Made by a program: the position numbers and the translations under genes
The notes under the pieces: model-generated
Told to the model about the DNA's origin: nothing
Database searches by the model: none
The model's input: only the letters and a program-made list of their open reading frames with translations
Shown: piece after piece, positions 33,080 through 42,447 of the stretch
Position numbering within the stretch: position 1 is the first letter of the stretch
Layout of the letters: each line of letters begins with the position of its first letter
Assembly: GCF_001435095.1 (NCBI RefSeq)
Contig: NZ_AZFC01000012.1
Span: 6,839-70,838, forward strand
Length of the DNA: 64,000 bases
Origin: Levilactobacillus spicheri DSM 15429
GTDB lineage: Bacteria; Bacillota; Bacilli; Lactobacillales; Lactobacillaceae
Direction of reading: 5' to 3'

Positions 33080-33637
33080 TTGGGAAAACGACTCGAAAAT
33101 AAGCGTCGGAAGCGGTTGGAAATCATCACGAACGCCCTCCGGTTATTTCAGGAACGGGGCTATGAGCAGGTCTCAACCGCCGATATCGCCACGGCAAGTC
33201 ACATCGCCAAGAAGACGTTTTACCAGTATTTTCCCACTAAGGACGCGGTGGTCTTTGACCGCGAGGGTGCATTGCTGGCGCAGCTGGTGGCCTTCTTGCA
33301 GACCCGACCAGCTCCCGTCTGGCCGGCCTACGTGGCGTGGGTCCGCCGCTGGGCCCAACAGGACACCCACGCCTCCGTCGCCCACGTCTTGTTTGCCAAC
33401 CCGGAACTGGTGCGGGCGACCCCTGCGCTGCAGACCCGGTTACTGGTGATGTGGGCCGGTTACGAACGGGTCTTGGCACAATACCTTCGCCGATTAGACC
33501 TGTGTCCGGACCCGGTCACGGCCCAGCTGCTGGCCGGTCGCCTGGTGACGGTCTTTCGGGTGGCCGTCGACCAGAATCTCGCGGTGACGGGAGTGCTTGA
33601 CCGCCTGACGCAAAAAACGTTTCCGCCGGTCGTCTGA
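33080..33637 (+). CDS. TetR family transcriptional regulator
   Basis: A 185-residue protein with the TetR HTH: ITNALRLFQERGYEQVSTADIATASHIAKKTFYQYFPTKDAVVF. The C-terminal ligand domain is not recognisable. The start is probably TTG at 33080, five bases after GAGGTGG; an in-frame GTG at 33071 lies inside that site. AGTAACT direct/imperfect inverted repeats at about 33033-33052 may be its operator. No target gene is obvious: neighbours are convergent or belong to other units. Confidence 0.85.
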   Translation: MGKRLENKRRKRLEIITNALRLFQERGYEQVSTADIATASHIAKKTFYQYFPTKDAVVFDREGALLAQLVAFLQTRPAPVWPAYVAWVRRWAQQDTHASVAHVLFANPELVRATPALQTRLLVMWAGYERVLAQYLRRLDLCPDPVTAQLLAGRLVTVFRVAVDQNLAVTGVLDRLTQKTFPPVV

Positions 33638-33657
33638 CCGGGGAAACGTTTTTTTAG
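33614..33657 (+). terminator. Intrinsic terminator overlapping the TetR gene end
   Basis: AACGTTTCCGCCGGTC / GACCGGGGAAACGTT stem followed by seven T; the left arm lies in the last codons. Confidence 0.85.
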
Positions 33658-33665
33658 GGGACTAC

Positions 33666-34358
33666 TTAGTCTTGCGCCGCCAACAAGGGTAAGAGGTCGG
33701 TCAACTGATGAATCTGGTAGGTCGGTTGGCTGGTCGCGGGGAGGTCCTGATGGGCGGGATTGAACCAGACGCTGGCCAGGTCGGCCTGGTGAGCGCCTGC
33801 GATGTCCGCACTCAGGGAATCACCGATGACCAGCATGTCGGACGGGGTCGCTGGGGCCAACGTGGCCTCAACGGTCTTGAAGAAGTGGGGGTCGGGCTTG
33901 CTGTAGCCCAATTCCTCGGCCAAGAATAGGCGGTCGAAGTAGTGTTCGATGTGGGCGGCGGCCAGCTGTTGGTGCTGCTTGGCCCGTGACCCGTTCGAGA
34001 TGACGACCAACTGGTGGTGCGGGTGCAGGGCAGCCAGAATCTCCCGCGCGCCGGCAATCAGGTGGTGTTCGGCGAAGAAGAGGCCTTGAAACTGTTGCTC
34101 ACAGGCCACGCCATCGACGGCGATGCCAAAATGATCGAAGTAGCGGCTGAAGCGGGTGTTGACGAGTTCGGTCTGGGTCAGTTGCTTTTGTTCCAGCTGC
34201 CCCCACATCTCCCAGTTAAGCCGGTGCCAGTAGGCCAATTGGTCGTGGTCAAAGGCAAAGTCAAAGGGCAAATCCAGTTGCCGCAACGCCTCCTGGGCAT
34301 TGCGGTCGGTGTCGAGCAGGGTTTGGTCTAAATCGAATAATAGGACGGGATACTGCAC
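33666..34358 (-). CDS. HAD hydrolase, YjjG-like (noncanonical pyrimidine nucleotidase)
   Basis: A 230-residue HAD subfamily IA enzyme: LLFDLDQTLLDTD (nucleophile Asp near residue 8), VISNGSRAKQ, GYSKPDPHFF and VIGDSLSADIAGAHQ. The C1 cap and close fit to YjjG/YfnB suggest a pyrimidine nucleotide phosphatase, but HAD substrates are hard to assign. Start GTG at 34358, nine bases after TAGGAGG; upstream in-frame starts lack a site. Confidence 0.85.
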   Translation of the reverse strand: MQYPVLLFDLDQTLLDTDRNAQEALRQLDLPFDFAFDHDQLAYWHRLNWEMWGQLEQKQLTQTELVNTRFSRYFDHFGIAVDGVACEQQFQGLFFAEHHLIAGAREILAALHPHHQLVVISNGSRAKQHQQLAAAHIEHYFDRLFLAEELGYSKPDPHFFKTVEATLAPATPSDMLVIGDSLSADIAGAHQADLASVWFNPAHQDLPATSQPTYQIHQLTDLLPLLAAQD

Positions 34359-34543
34359 GGTCCGTCGCCTCCTAAATTTTTTTCTTAGGATTAACTCTAT
34401 CATATTTTGCCCAACCTTGGCGATGGTTCAGGCCCGAAAATGGCCGGCCAACCATTTCATTTTATGGCGTGACTTGTTACACTAAGAACGATACTAGTCC
34501 ATTTTCAGGCTAGCACGATCAGAAACATGGAGGCCAGAAAAGG

Positions 34544-35389
34544 ATGCAATCATTGAAACGACGACTGGTGCTCGCCCTCTGTCTCGGGGGCTGGGGCATC
34601 TGGGGCCTGGTTCCGGCGGCCCAGGCGGCCACCATCGCTCCGGCGGACGTGGTCCCGACCCTGTTTTTCCACGGGTCCGATAGCAGTTATCACGCCGAGC
34701 GGTATATGGTGGGTGCGGCCAAGCACGCCAAGGTGACCAAGTCGGTGATCCGCGCCGACGTATCGGCCCGGGGAAAGGTAAAGTTGATTGGGAAGTTTCG
34801 CCCGACGTCACCCACCCCCATCGTGGAGGTCAATTACCGCAACAGTCGCAACTTTAACTATCGAACGGATGGTCGTTGGGCCCGTAACGTGGTCCGCAAG
34901 CTGCAAAGCGTGTACCACTTTAAGCGCATGAACATGGTGGGGCATTCGATGGGGAACATGGCCATTATGTACTACTTACTGGCGAACGGGACCAACCGCA
35001 AGCTGCCCCAATTGCAGAAGCAGGTCTCGCTTGGCGGGCACTATGATGGGGTCCTGGGCGAGGGCGATTGGCCCCACCGGATTCGCCTGGCCAAGTCGGG
35101 GCGGCCCACGCCGATGGATACGGCCTACCGGCAATTATTGGCGCTGCGGCAACGCTACCCGTGGCACCAGGTGCGGGTGCTGAACATTTACGGCGACCTG
35201 GGAGACGGCACGGACTCGGACGGCCGGGTCGCGAACAACTCGTCCCGGTCGCTCCGGTATTTGGTGGCACACCGGGTGCTCAGTTACCGCGACAAGCAAT
35301 TTAAGGGGCGTAACGCCCAGCACAGCAAGTTGCACCATAACGCCCAGGTCGATCGAACCTTGATCAAGTTCCTGTGGAATAAGGCCTAA
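34544..35389 (+). CDS. Secreted alpha/beta hydrolase, DUF915 family
   Basis: A 281-residue protein with a signal peptide (cleavage after AAQA, about residue 28). VVPTLFFHGSDSS near 37 is the oxyanion loop. MVGHSMGNMA near 128 holds the nucleophile Ser. Catalytic Asp and His are probably in LNIYGDLGDGTDSDG and AQHSKLHHNAQV. This is the DUF915 hydrolase type common on lactobacilli surfaces; substrate unknown. Confidence 0.85.
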   Translation: MQSLKRRLVLALCLGGWGIWGLVPAAQAATIAPADVVPTLFFHGSDSSYHAERYMVGAAKHAKVTKSVIRADVSARGKVKLIGKFRPTSPTPIVEVNYRNSRNFNYRTDGRWARNVVRKLQSVYHFKRMNMVGHSMGNMAIMYYLLANGTNRKLPQLQKQVSLGGHYDGVLGEGDWPHRIRLAKSGRPTPMDTAYRQLLALRQRYPWHQVRVLNIYGDLGDGTDSDGRVANNSSRSLRYLVAHRVLSYRDKQFKGRNAQHSKLHHNAQVDRTLIKFLWNKA

Positions 35390-35393
35390 GTAC

Positions 35394-35429
35394 GACGCCG
35401 TCCGCAATCGTGGACGGGGCCGTTTTTTT
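35394..35429 (+). terminator. Intrinsic terminator after DUF915 hydrolase
   Basis: CGCCGTCCG / GGACGGGGCCG stem with seven T. Confidence 0.8.
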
Positions 35430-35584
35430 GCGACCTGACCCGGGGTTGAGTATTAAACGATTAATCAGCAAACGAATCCGGTGGAGCGCTGACCAATGCA
35501 GTCAGTAAAGAATTGCGACGCCCCGGTTCCCTTGGTATTCTGAGCAAGTACCATCAAATACGGGGAACACGAGGAGGATTATTC

Positions 35585-37447
35585 ATGGGAGCGACATCAC
35601 ATGGATTGCAAAAAGCTTTACTGAGTTTATTGGTACCGCTGATGGTGACGGGGGGCCTGGGAAACCTGACGACGGCCCACGCCGCGACGACCGGAGTGCC
35701 AATCACGGCGCCGGCGCAACCGGATAAATACCGCACGGCGTTGAGCGAACCCGGGTTTCAAACCGCACAGCGACAGTACCGCCGCGATATTCCGGTCCAA
35801 TTCCTGGGCATTAACGACCTGCACGGGGGGCTCGATAATACGGGGATGGCCTGGATCAACAACGTTAAGTACGACGGTGTGGGGCACGTTAGCCGCTTGG
35901 CCGCGTACCTGAATCAGGCACAACGCCAGTTCTTGCGGGTCCACCATTCGTTGAATACGTTTCGGCTGCAGGCGGGGGACATGGTCGGGGCCTCACCCGC
36001 TAATTCCAGCCTGTTAGCCCACGAACCCACCATGCACGCCTTACGGGCCATGCATTTTCAACTGGGGACCCTGGGGAACCACGAGTTCGACCGGGGACTG
36101 GGTGAATTCAACCGGATCTTGACGGGCGGGTCGCCCGGTGCGGATGCCGATTCAGTCGTCAAGCGCTACCCACACCGGGCGACCCGGATGCAGGAAGTGG
36201 TCTCGAACGTGGTCCGGAAGTCCGATGGCAAGCAACCTTACGGCTATCAGCCCTACGTGATTCGCACGGTACGGGCCCATGGTCGCAGCGCTAAGATCGG
36301 CTTTATCGGCATTGAGACGACCGACCTGCCGAACCTGACCTATCCCCGAAATTACAAGGATTACCGGGTGCTGGACGAGGCCGAGACCATTGCCAAGTAT
36401 GACAAGCTGCTGAACAAGAAGGGCGTTAAGGCCGTGGTGGTCATGGCCCATACCGGTGCCGGTACCTGGAAGGGGAAGACCAGCGGGGATGCGGTCAACA
36501 TCTTGCAAAAGGTCAACCGGATCGACCCCGATAACAACGTCGGCCTGTACCTGGCCGCCCACTCCCACCAATACGCCAACGCGGTCGTGGGCAAGACCCG
36601 CATCGTGCAAGCCCTGTCGAGCAGCCGGGCCTACGACGATACCCAGGGATACATCAACCCCCGTACCGGGAAGTTCAGCACCTTAGAGACCCACGTGTAC
36701 CCCGTGCTTTCCGCGCAGGATGATCCGCTGACCAAGACCAACCGGCGGGTCGACCGCATCGTACGCGATGCTAACCGGCGGGTCGCTGGGAAGATCAACG
36801 CGGTCATCGGAACCGCGGCAACGACGGCGGCGATTGACCAGACGTCCGACCAAAACGGCGAAAGCCCGATCGGAGAACTGGTGGTGGACGGCCAGCTGTA
36901 CGAAGCCAAGCGGAAGGGCCAACCTGCCGACTTTGCCCTGACCAATACCGGTGGGGTGCGCTCGAAGCTGGTGGTCGACGGGCAAAAGCACATCACCTGG
37001 GGCGCCGCGCAGGCCGTGCAACCCTTCGGTAACGTGTTGCAAATCATTGAAATGACGGGACAACAGGTCGTCGATGCGTTGAACAAGCAATACAGTGCCA
37101 AAGGGGCTTTGCAGGTTGCCGGATTACGGTATACTTACACGGGAAAGGGCCAACAAACCCGCGTCGTTCGGGTCACTAAGACCGACGGCACCCCGTTGGA
37201 CCTGCAAGCCAAGTACCGGGTCGTCATCAACGACTTCCTGCACACTAACGCCAAGTACGGTTTCGTAGGGACGCCGGTCGTGGGCTCGTTAGCCTCGGAC
37301 ACGGACGTCTTTGTCCAGTACATTCAGGACATGCAGGCGGCTGGAAAAACCATTGCCGCCCCTAAAGCGGATCGCAAGACGCCCCAATCAGACGCTACGC
37401 CGGTCACCAGTCTGACGGTCGCTCCCGTCACGACACCGGCCGCTTAA
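35585..37447 (+). CDS. Secreted 5'-nucleotidase / 2',3'-cyclic phosphodiesterase
   Basis: A 620-residue exported enzyme with a signal peptide ending near AHA (residue 33). The metallophosphatase domain shows GINDLHGGL, GDMVGASPAN, TLGNHEFDRG, VVVMAHTG and AAHSHQY, the five metal-binding blocks. The C-terminal 5'-nucleotidase domain shows ALTNTGGVRSKL and PFGNVLQIIEMTG. It would release nucleosides from external nucleotides. No LPxTG anchor or wall-binding repeat is present, so it is free or loosely bound. GAGGAGG precedes the ATG at 35585. Confidence 0.9.
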   Translation: MGATSHGLQKALLSLLVPLMVTGGLGNLTTAHAATTGVPITAPAQPDKYRTALSEPGFQTAQRQYRRDIPVQFLGINDLHGGLDNTGMAWINNVKYDGVGHVSRLAAYLNQAQRQFLRVHHSLNTFRLQAGDMVGASPANSSLLAHEPTMHALRAMHFQLGTLGNHEFDRGLGEFNRILTGGSPGADADSVVKRYPHRATRMQEVVSNVVRKSDGKQPYGYQPYVIRTVRAHGRSAKIGFIGIETTDLPNLTYPRNYKDYRVLDEAETIAKYDKLLNKKGVKAVVVMAHTGAGTWKGKTSGDAVNILQKVNRIDPDNNVGLYLAAHSHQYANAVVGKTRIVQALSSSRAYDDTQGYINPRTGKFSTLETHVYPVLSAQDDPLTKTNRRVDRIVRDANRRVAGKINAVIGTAATTAAIDQTSDQNGESPIGELVVDGQLYEAKRKGQPADFALTNTGGVRSKLVVDGQKHITWGAAQAVQPFGNVLQIIEMTGQQVVDALNKQYSAKGALQVAGLRYTYTGKGQQTRVVRVTKTDGTPLDLQAKYRVVINDFLHTNAKYGFVGTPVVGSLASDTDVFVQYIQDMQAAGKTIAAPKADRKTPQSDATPVTSLTVAPVTTPAA

Positions 37448-37473
37448 TCATCAATTGTATAAAATGAGAAAAA

Positions 37474-37507
37474 CGGACCTTCGAGAAACTTTCTCGGAGG
37501 TTTTTTA
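37474..37507 (+). terminator. Intrinsic terminator after nucleotidase
   Basis: ACCTTCGAGAA / TTCTCGGAGGT stem with six T. Confidence 0.75.
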
Positions 37508-37750
37508 AGATGGTCGAGCCTATTATCAAATAATAATGGAAGGATTAGTGAAACGGTTGACATGAAATTAACCGCCAAGCACGCTAAGGGGTGGACGTTT
37601 CAATCAGCCAACATAAATCGTTTTACATATTGATAGCGCTTGATTACTAGGAATTTTAGCAAAATCCAAAATCCCCCTTGAAATTACAATTCAATTAGAT
37701 TAAAGTTAGAAAATTGACTACATAAAACTAACCAGACAAGGAGTGCCGCC

Positions 37751-39154
37751 ATGAAAGACATTTTTAGAAAAGAATCAGTTAGCACTTATTTAAAGGCCGA
37801 TGCTCGGTTGACCAAGACTCTCCGTGCGCGGGACTTAGTGGCGTTGGGAATCGGGGCCGTCATCGGAACCGGGATCTTCATTCTGCCGGGACACGAGGCG
37901 GCGTTGCATGCCGGTCCCGCCGTTGCCGTGGCGTTCTTGCTGGCAGCGTTGGTGTCCGGTATCGTGGGGATGGCCTACGCCGAATTTTCCTCGGCCATGC
38001 CAGTAGCCGGCTCGGCCTATTCCTTCGGGTCCGTCATCTATGGGGAAATCGTCGGGTGGATCCTCGGCTGGGCGTTGATCCTGGAATACTTCCTGGCCGT
38101 TTCGGCCGAGGCGACCGGCTTTGCGGCCTACTTTAACAACAACATCCTAGCGGCGCTGGGTATCAACCTGCCCAAGGCGCTGCAGGCGGGCCCGATGGAA
38201 GGCGGGGTCATCAACCTGTCGGCCACGGTGATCGTGTTGGTGATTGCGTTGATCATCTCGCAGGGGGCCAACCTGTCGAAGAAGGTCGAGAACTTTGCGG
38301 TGGTCATTAAGGTGGCCATCATCATCCTGTTCATCGTGGTGGGTGCGTTCTACATCAAGACCGAAAACTACGTGCCGTTTTACCCTAAGCAGTTCCAGAC
38401 CACGCCGTTTGGGCTCGGGGGGATCTCGACGGCGGCCGCCACGGTCTTCTTCGCCTTTATCGGGTTCGATGCGTTGGCCGCCAACTCCGCGGAGACCATC
38501 GAACCGGAAAAAAACGTGGTGCGCGGCATCCTGGGGACCGTTCTGGTCTCCGTGGTCCTATACGTGGCCTTCTCGTTCGTTCTGACCGGAATCGTGAACT
38601 ACTCGCAATTAAACGTGGATGATCCGGCGGCTTACGCGTTGCAGGTGATCCACCTGAACACCTGGAACAAGCTGATCACGATTGGGGCTCTGATTGGAAT
38701 CTTTACGGCCATGATCACCATGTTCTTCGGGGGCTCCCGGCTGGTCTACGCCCTGGGCCGCGACGGCCTGTTGCCGGCGAAGATGGGCGCCATCAATTAC
38801 AAGCACACGGTGCCGCAAAACGCCATCATCGTGGCGACCATCGTGCAGGCGTTCTTTGCCGGACTGGTACCGCTGACCGAGTTGGCATCGTTGATCAACG
38901 CCGGAACGCTGTTGGCGTTTGCCTTCATCTCCTTTGGGGTGATTCCGTTGCGGAAACGAAAAGACATCCCCAACAAGGGCTTTAAGATGCCGTGGTACCC
39001 GTTTTTGCCGATCCTGGCCGGGCTGTCAAGCATCTACTTCATCATCATGCTGCCCAACATCACCAAGATTTCGGTGGGGCTGTGGCTGGTCTTAGGGCTG
39101 GTCATCTACTTCGTGTACGGGATTCGTCACTCGAAGTTACAACAAAACCAATAA
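37751..39154 (+). CDS. APC family amino acid permease
   Basis: A 467-residue, 12-helix transporter of the APC superfamily. GIGAVIGTGIFILPGHEAAL near residue 33 is the unwound helix 1 substrate site and FFAFIGFDALAANSAETIEPEKN near 235 is the helix 6 motif. The close fit to YfnA/CAT-like permeases suggests branched-chain or cationic amino acid uptake. AAGGAGT precedes the ATG. A cre-like TGATAGCGCTTGATT lies upstream near 37632, with one mismatch in the core. Confidence 0.88.
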   Translation: MKDIFRKESVSTYLKADARLTKTLRARDLVALGIGAVIGTGIFILPGHEAALHAGPAVAVAFLLAALVSGIVGMAYAEFSSAMPVAGSAYSFGSVIYGEIVGWILGWALILEYFLAVSAEATGFAAYFNNNILAALGINLPKALQAGPMEGGVINLSATVIVLVIALIISQGANLSKKVENFAVVIKVAIIILFIVVGAFYIKTENYVPFYPKQFQTTPFGLGGISTAAATVFFAFIGFDALAANSAETIEPEKNVVRGILGTVLVSVVLYVAFSFVLTGIVNYSQLNVDDPAAYALQVIHLNTWNKLITIGALIGIFTAMITMFFGGSRLVYALGRDGLLPAKMGAINYKHTVPQNAIIVATIVQAFFAGLVPLTELASLINAGTLLAFAFISFGVIPLRKRKDIPNKGFKMPWYPFLPILAGLSSIYFIIMLPNITKISVGLWLVLGLVIYFVYGIRHSKLQQNQ

Positions 39155-39158
39155 CACC

Positions 39159-39206
39159 TAACGGGAACGTCTACCGCGATTGCGGCGAGCCGTTCCCGTT
39201 TTTTTT
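39159..39206 (+). terminator. Intrinsic terminator after amino acid permease
   Basis: AACGGGAACG / CGTTCCCGTT stem with an eight-T run. Confidence 0.85.
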
Positions 39207-39323
39207 AGGATTTAGGCAAGTTTCTTAAGTTTTCTTGAATGGCCGGGTGATTTTAAGGTTCGTCATCTATACCTAAGCTAGGCGCTTTACCAAGCCAATC
39301 AAACTTTCAGGGAGGAACCTTTT

Positions 39324-40748
39324 ATGACAAATTCATCAACGAAAAAAAAGGTCACCATCGCTATCTCCAGCGTTGCCGTTCTTGGCGGTCTGATCGCGGC
39401 CCCACAGGTGTTGGGCCAGGGTCATCAAGCCCCCGCGGCGCCCCAAGCCCAGGCCAAGACGAAACCTAGTGGCAAGCCTGGTAGTCAACCGAGCGGGACC
39501 AGCGCCCCCGGTCAGACCAGTAGCAGTGCTAAGCTCTCCGGTAAGACCACGGTTACCGGGAAAAAGACCCTTAACCAGCAAACGCTGAAGGCAACGACCG
39601 CTAATCAGTCGGCCGTTTACGTGAAGAAGGGCGGGAACCTCACCCTGACCGGGTCGCGGGTGACCAAGTCGGGCAACACCACCAGTACCGATAACAGTAA
39701 TTTCTTTGGCCAAAACGCCGGCATCTTGGTGACGAAGGGGGGCACGGGCACCCTGAAGAACCTGACTGAGACGACGCAATCGGTGGGCTCCAACGCCGTC
39801 TTTGCGACCGGGAGCAATGCCCGGGTCACGGTCAAGAATGCGACGATCCACACGACCAAGAGTTCCTCACGGGGACTCGATGCCACTTATAAGGGCAAGA
39901 TTACCGCGACGAACACCAACATTACCACGAAGGGCAGCCATTCCGCGGCCCTGGCGACCGACCGGGGTGGTGGGACGGTGCAGCTGACCAAGGGGACCCT
40001 CAAAACGGCGGGCGACGGGTCGCCGGTCCTGTACTCGACCGGTGATATTGTCGCCAACAACGTCACCGGGACGGCGACCGGCGCCGAGGCCGCCGATATT
40101 GAGGGGTCGAACACGATTACGGTGAAGAACTCGACGCTGACCGGCTACCGTAACAATGGCGTCATGTTGTATCAAAGCATGTCGGGAGATTCCGAGGTCG
40201 GGACGTCGGTCTTCACCATGACGAACGGGTACTTAACGTCCAAGGTCAAGAGTGGCTCCAAAGGGACGTCTAAGCATACCGGGGCGCTGTTCTACGTGAC
40301 CAACACCACGGCCAAAATCAATCTGACCAACGTGAAGCTCAGCAATGCGTCGAGCACGCTGATTCGGCTAGCGGGCGACCGGTGGGACACCAGTGGCAGT
40401 AACGGGGGCAAGCTGACCCTGACCGCCAAGAACCAGACCTTAAAGGGCAACGTCTTGATCGCCAAGGGCAGTACCCTGAAGCTCGCCCTGACGTCTGGCA
40501 GTACCTTCACCGGGGCCATTAACGCCGCCAACACGGCCGGTAAGTCGACGGTGACGCTGAAGGGGTCCAACACCTGGTCGGTCACCAAGAACTCGCACAT
40601 TACCGCGTTGATCAGTACCAAACAGGCGTTAAAGAACATTCACTCGAACGGGCACAACGTTTACTATGCTAAGAGCAATCAAGCCAACAAATGGCTCAAG
40701 GGCAAGACTTACCACCTGACCGGCGGTGGCAAGCTGATTGCGGAGTAA
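39324..40748 (+). CDS. Secreted Thr/Ser/Gly-rich beta-helix protein
   Basis: A 474-residue exported protein: signal peptide to about residue 33, a Pro/Ser/Ala-rich linker (35-70), then about 380 residues of short imperfect repeats rich in Thr, Asn, Gly and Val, as in parallel beta-helix proteins. Repeat turns such as VKKGGNLTLTGSRVTKSG and VTKGGTGTLKNLTETTQS recur every 20-25 residues. No LPxTG motif. It may be a surface adhesin or a glycan-binding or -acting protein; no catalytic set is visible. Confidence 0.65.
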   Translation: MTNSSTKKKVTIAISSVAVLGGLIAAPQVLGQGHQAPAAPQAQAKTKPSGKPGSQPSGTSAPGQTSSSAKLSGKTTVTGKKTLNQQTLKATTANQSAVYVKKGGNLTLTGSRVTKSGNTTSTDNSNFFGQNAGILVTKGGTGTLKNLTETTQSVGSNAVFATGSNARVTVKNATIHTTKSSSRGLDATYKGKITATNTNITTKGSHSAALATDRGGGTVQLTKGTLKTAGDGSPVLYSTGDIVANNVTGTATGAEAADIEGSNTITVKNSTLTGYRNNGVMLYQSMSGDSEVGTSVFTMTNGYLTSKVKSGSKGTSKHTGALFYVTNTTAKINLTNVKLSNASSTLIRLAGDRWDTSGSNGGKLTLTAKNQTLKGNVLIAKGSTLKLALTSGSTFTGAINAANTAGKSTVTLKGSNTWSVTKNSHITALISTKQALKNIHSNGHNVYYAKSNQANKWLKGKTYHLTGGGKLIAE

Positions 40749-40767
40749 CCACGGTTAACGATGACGA

Positions 40768-40798
40768 AAAGTCTGGGCGGAGGCCCAGGCTTTTTTTA
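40768..40798 (+). terminator. Intrinsic terminator after beta-helix protein
   Basis: AGTCTGGGC / GCCCAGGCT stem with seven T. Confidence 0.8.
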
Positions 40799-40908
40799 GG
40801 CAGTTGAGGTCGGTGCCCGGACGCCGGAATTTTTCGCGTGGTCCCGTGTCGTCCACCAACCGGGCATGGTATAGTGAATGGTAAAGACCGATTGAGGAGC
40901 GATTGTGT

Positions 40909-41718
40909 ATGTATAAAATTATGACCAGTGATCTGGATGAAACGTTGTTGCGTCAGGATGGCAGTATCTCCCAAGCCAACATTGACGCGATTGCCCAGGC
41001 GACCCAGCGCGGCGTGAAGTTCGTGCCGAATACCGGGCGGAGCTTTCTCAGCGTGCAGGCCCTGCTGAAGCAGCTGCACCTGTACCAGCAACCCAACGAG
41101 TACGTGGTCTCCTATAACGGGGGCGCGGTCATCGAGAACCAGGGGAACCGGGTCATCGTCAGCAACGCCATGCCGTACGCCGAAGCCGCCCAGGTCTTTA
41201 CGCTGATGCAGCAGTTCGACGTGGACATCCACGTGTATACGCTCGATCACCTGTACATCTACCGGCTCCGGGCCGATGACCGGGACTACCTGGCCACGCG
41301 GGGCGTCGCCTTCACCGAGATGGTTGGCGACTTTCGCCAGTTCAAGGACGACCAGATCATGAAGGTCATCTGCATGAACCCGGACCTGACCGTGCGCCAG
41401 AACGTGTATCAAGCGGTCACGGCGGCGTTTGAGCAGATCAACTGTACCTATTCCTCGGGCATCTACATGGAGGTCAACCACGCCGGGGTCGACAAGGGCA
41501 ACGCCATCTTGGCCCTGGGCGACCGACTGGGCGTGAGTGCGGCGGAAATCATCGCCATCGGGGATAACGCCAATGACTTGGGGATGCTGACCAAGGTCGG
41601 CATGCCGGTCGCCGTGGCCAACGGGATTCCGGCCGTTAAACGGGTCGCCAAACTCGTGACGCCCCACGATTACGAGCGGGGCGTGGCCGATGCGATTGAA
41701 ACGCTCATTTTACGCTAG
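40909..41718 (+). CDS. Cof-type HAD-IIB phosphatase
   Basis: A 269-residue HAD enzyme of the Cof subfamily: MTSDLDETLLRQDGS (nucleophile Asp), a C2b cap domain, KGNAILALGDRLG and AIGDNANDLGMLTKVGMPVAVANG. Such proteins dephosphorylate sugar phosphates, FMN or related compounds. GAGGAG lies nine bases before the ATG at 40909. Confidence 0.9.
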   Translation: MYKIMTSDLDETLLRQDGSISQANIDAIAQATQRGVKFVPNTGRSFLSVQALLKQLHLYQQPNEYVVSYNGGAVIENQGNRVIVSNAMPYAEAAQVFTLMQQFDVDIHVYTLDHLYIYRLRADDRDYLATRGVAFTEMVGDFRQFKDDQIMKVICMNPDLTVRQNVYQAVTAAFEQINCTYSSGIYMEVNHAGVDKGNAILALGDRLGVSAAEIIAIGDNANDLGMLTKVGMPVAVANGIPAVKRVAKLVTPHDYERGVADAIETLILR

Positions 41719-41762
41719 GGCCCGGCAGGCGATGGGATCAGCCACCGCTGCAGGTGGCCATA

Positions 41763-41805
41763 CAAAAAGCACCGTCAAATCTCACTCGATTTGACGGTGC
41801 TTTTT
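41763..41805. terminator. Bidirectional terminator between convergent genes
   Basis: AAAAAGCACCGTCAAAT pairs perfectly with ATTTGACGGTGCTTTTT. Confidence 0.9.
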
Positions 41806-41843
41806 AGCGGGTTGCAAGTTCGTTTGGGGGTATCACCGGGCGG

Positions 41844-42242
41844 TTAGTACCAGTGATGGCTTTGCCAGAACTTCTTGGCCTTGGTCCAGGTACCGTAACG
41901 GCCAGCCACGTACGAGTTGGCGACCTTTTCCTGGTTAGCGGGTGAATAGTCCCCGTGCAGGTAAGCCTTCAATAATTGGTAACGGCCGTAACATTGACCG
42001 TTACGGGCGGTGTAGCTGTACCGGGATTCACGGTAGGCAATCCACTTCTTAGCGGCTTTTTGTTTTTTGGATAACGATGCGTTGATCTTGGCGATCTTCT
42101 TCTTTTGACTCGCGGAAAGCGTCGCCGCTTGAGCGGTCGTCGTGGCTTGCGGCATCAGGCTCGTCGTCACGTTCGTGGCCATCCCGAAGGAGAAGCCAAA
42201 GAGTAATAAGAATGTTGCTAGTTTGATTTTGATTTTTGACAT
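41844..42242 (-). CDS. Secreted Apf-like (transglycosylase-like) protein
   Basis: A 132-residue exported protein with a signal peptide to about residue 40 (TAQAATL), a short lysine-rich linker, and a C-terminal domain AAKKWIAYRESRYSYTARNG ... GRYQL ... AGRYGTWTKAKKFWQSHHWY. This is the C-terminal domain of aggregation-promoting factor / lysozyme-like proteins of lactobacilli; the Glu in YRESRYSY is the expected catalytic acid. Unlike classic Apf there is no LysM domain, so anchoring must be by other means. GGGAG precedes the ATG. Confidence 0.8.
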   Translation of the reverse strand: MSKIKIKLATFLLLFGFSFGMATNVTTSLMPQATTTAQAATLSASQKKKIAKINASLSKKQKAAKKWIAYRESRYSYTARNGQCYGRYQLLKAYLHGDYSPANQEKVANSYVAGRYGTWTKAKKFWQSHHWY

Positions 42243-42447
42243 GGATTAAAAACTCCCTAATTATCTGCTTTTCACTATCTAGTAGCATACGCGAGAAGTG
42301 TGTCAAACAGATTAATAGGCAGTTACTATGCTGTTAAAAACCTGTCACATTTAAGATATTCTCCCAAATGCAACTAGTTGCGCCCCAAAATAACTAAAAT
42401 TTAGTCATTTAAGCTAAGAAAATGTTGCCGTTTCTGCATTGACGCCG

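Noticed and set aside
37629-37645. cre site upstream of the amino acid permease
   Set aside because: TGATAGCGCTTGATT breaks the conserved AA of the left half, so it is kept only as a weak resemblance.
41840-41860. Possible fourth copy of the palindromic element (CGGGCGGTTAG)
   Set aside because: It lies across the final codons of the Apf-like gene and lacks the partner arm; chance match.
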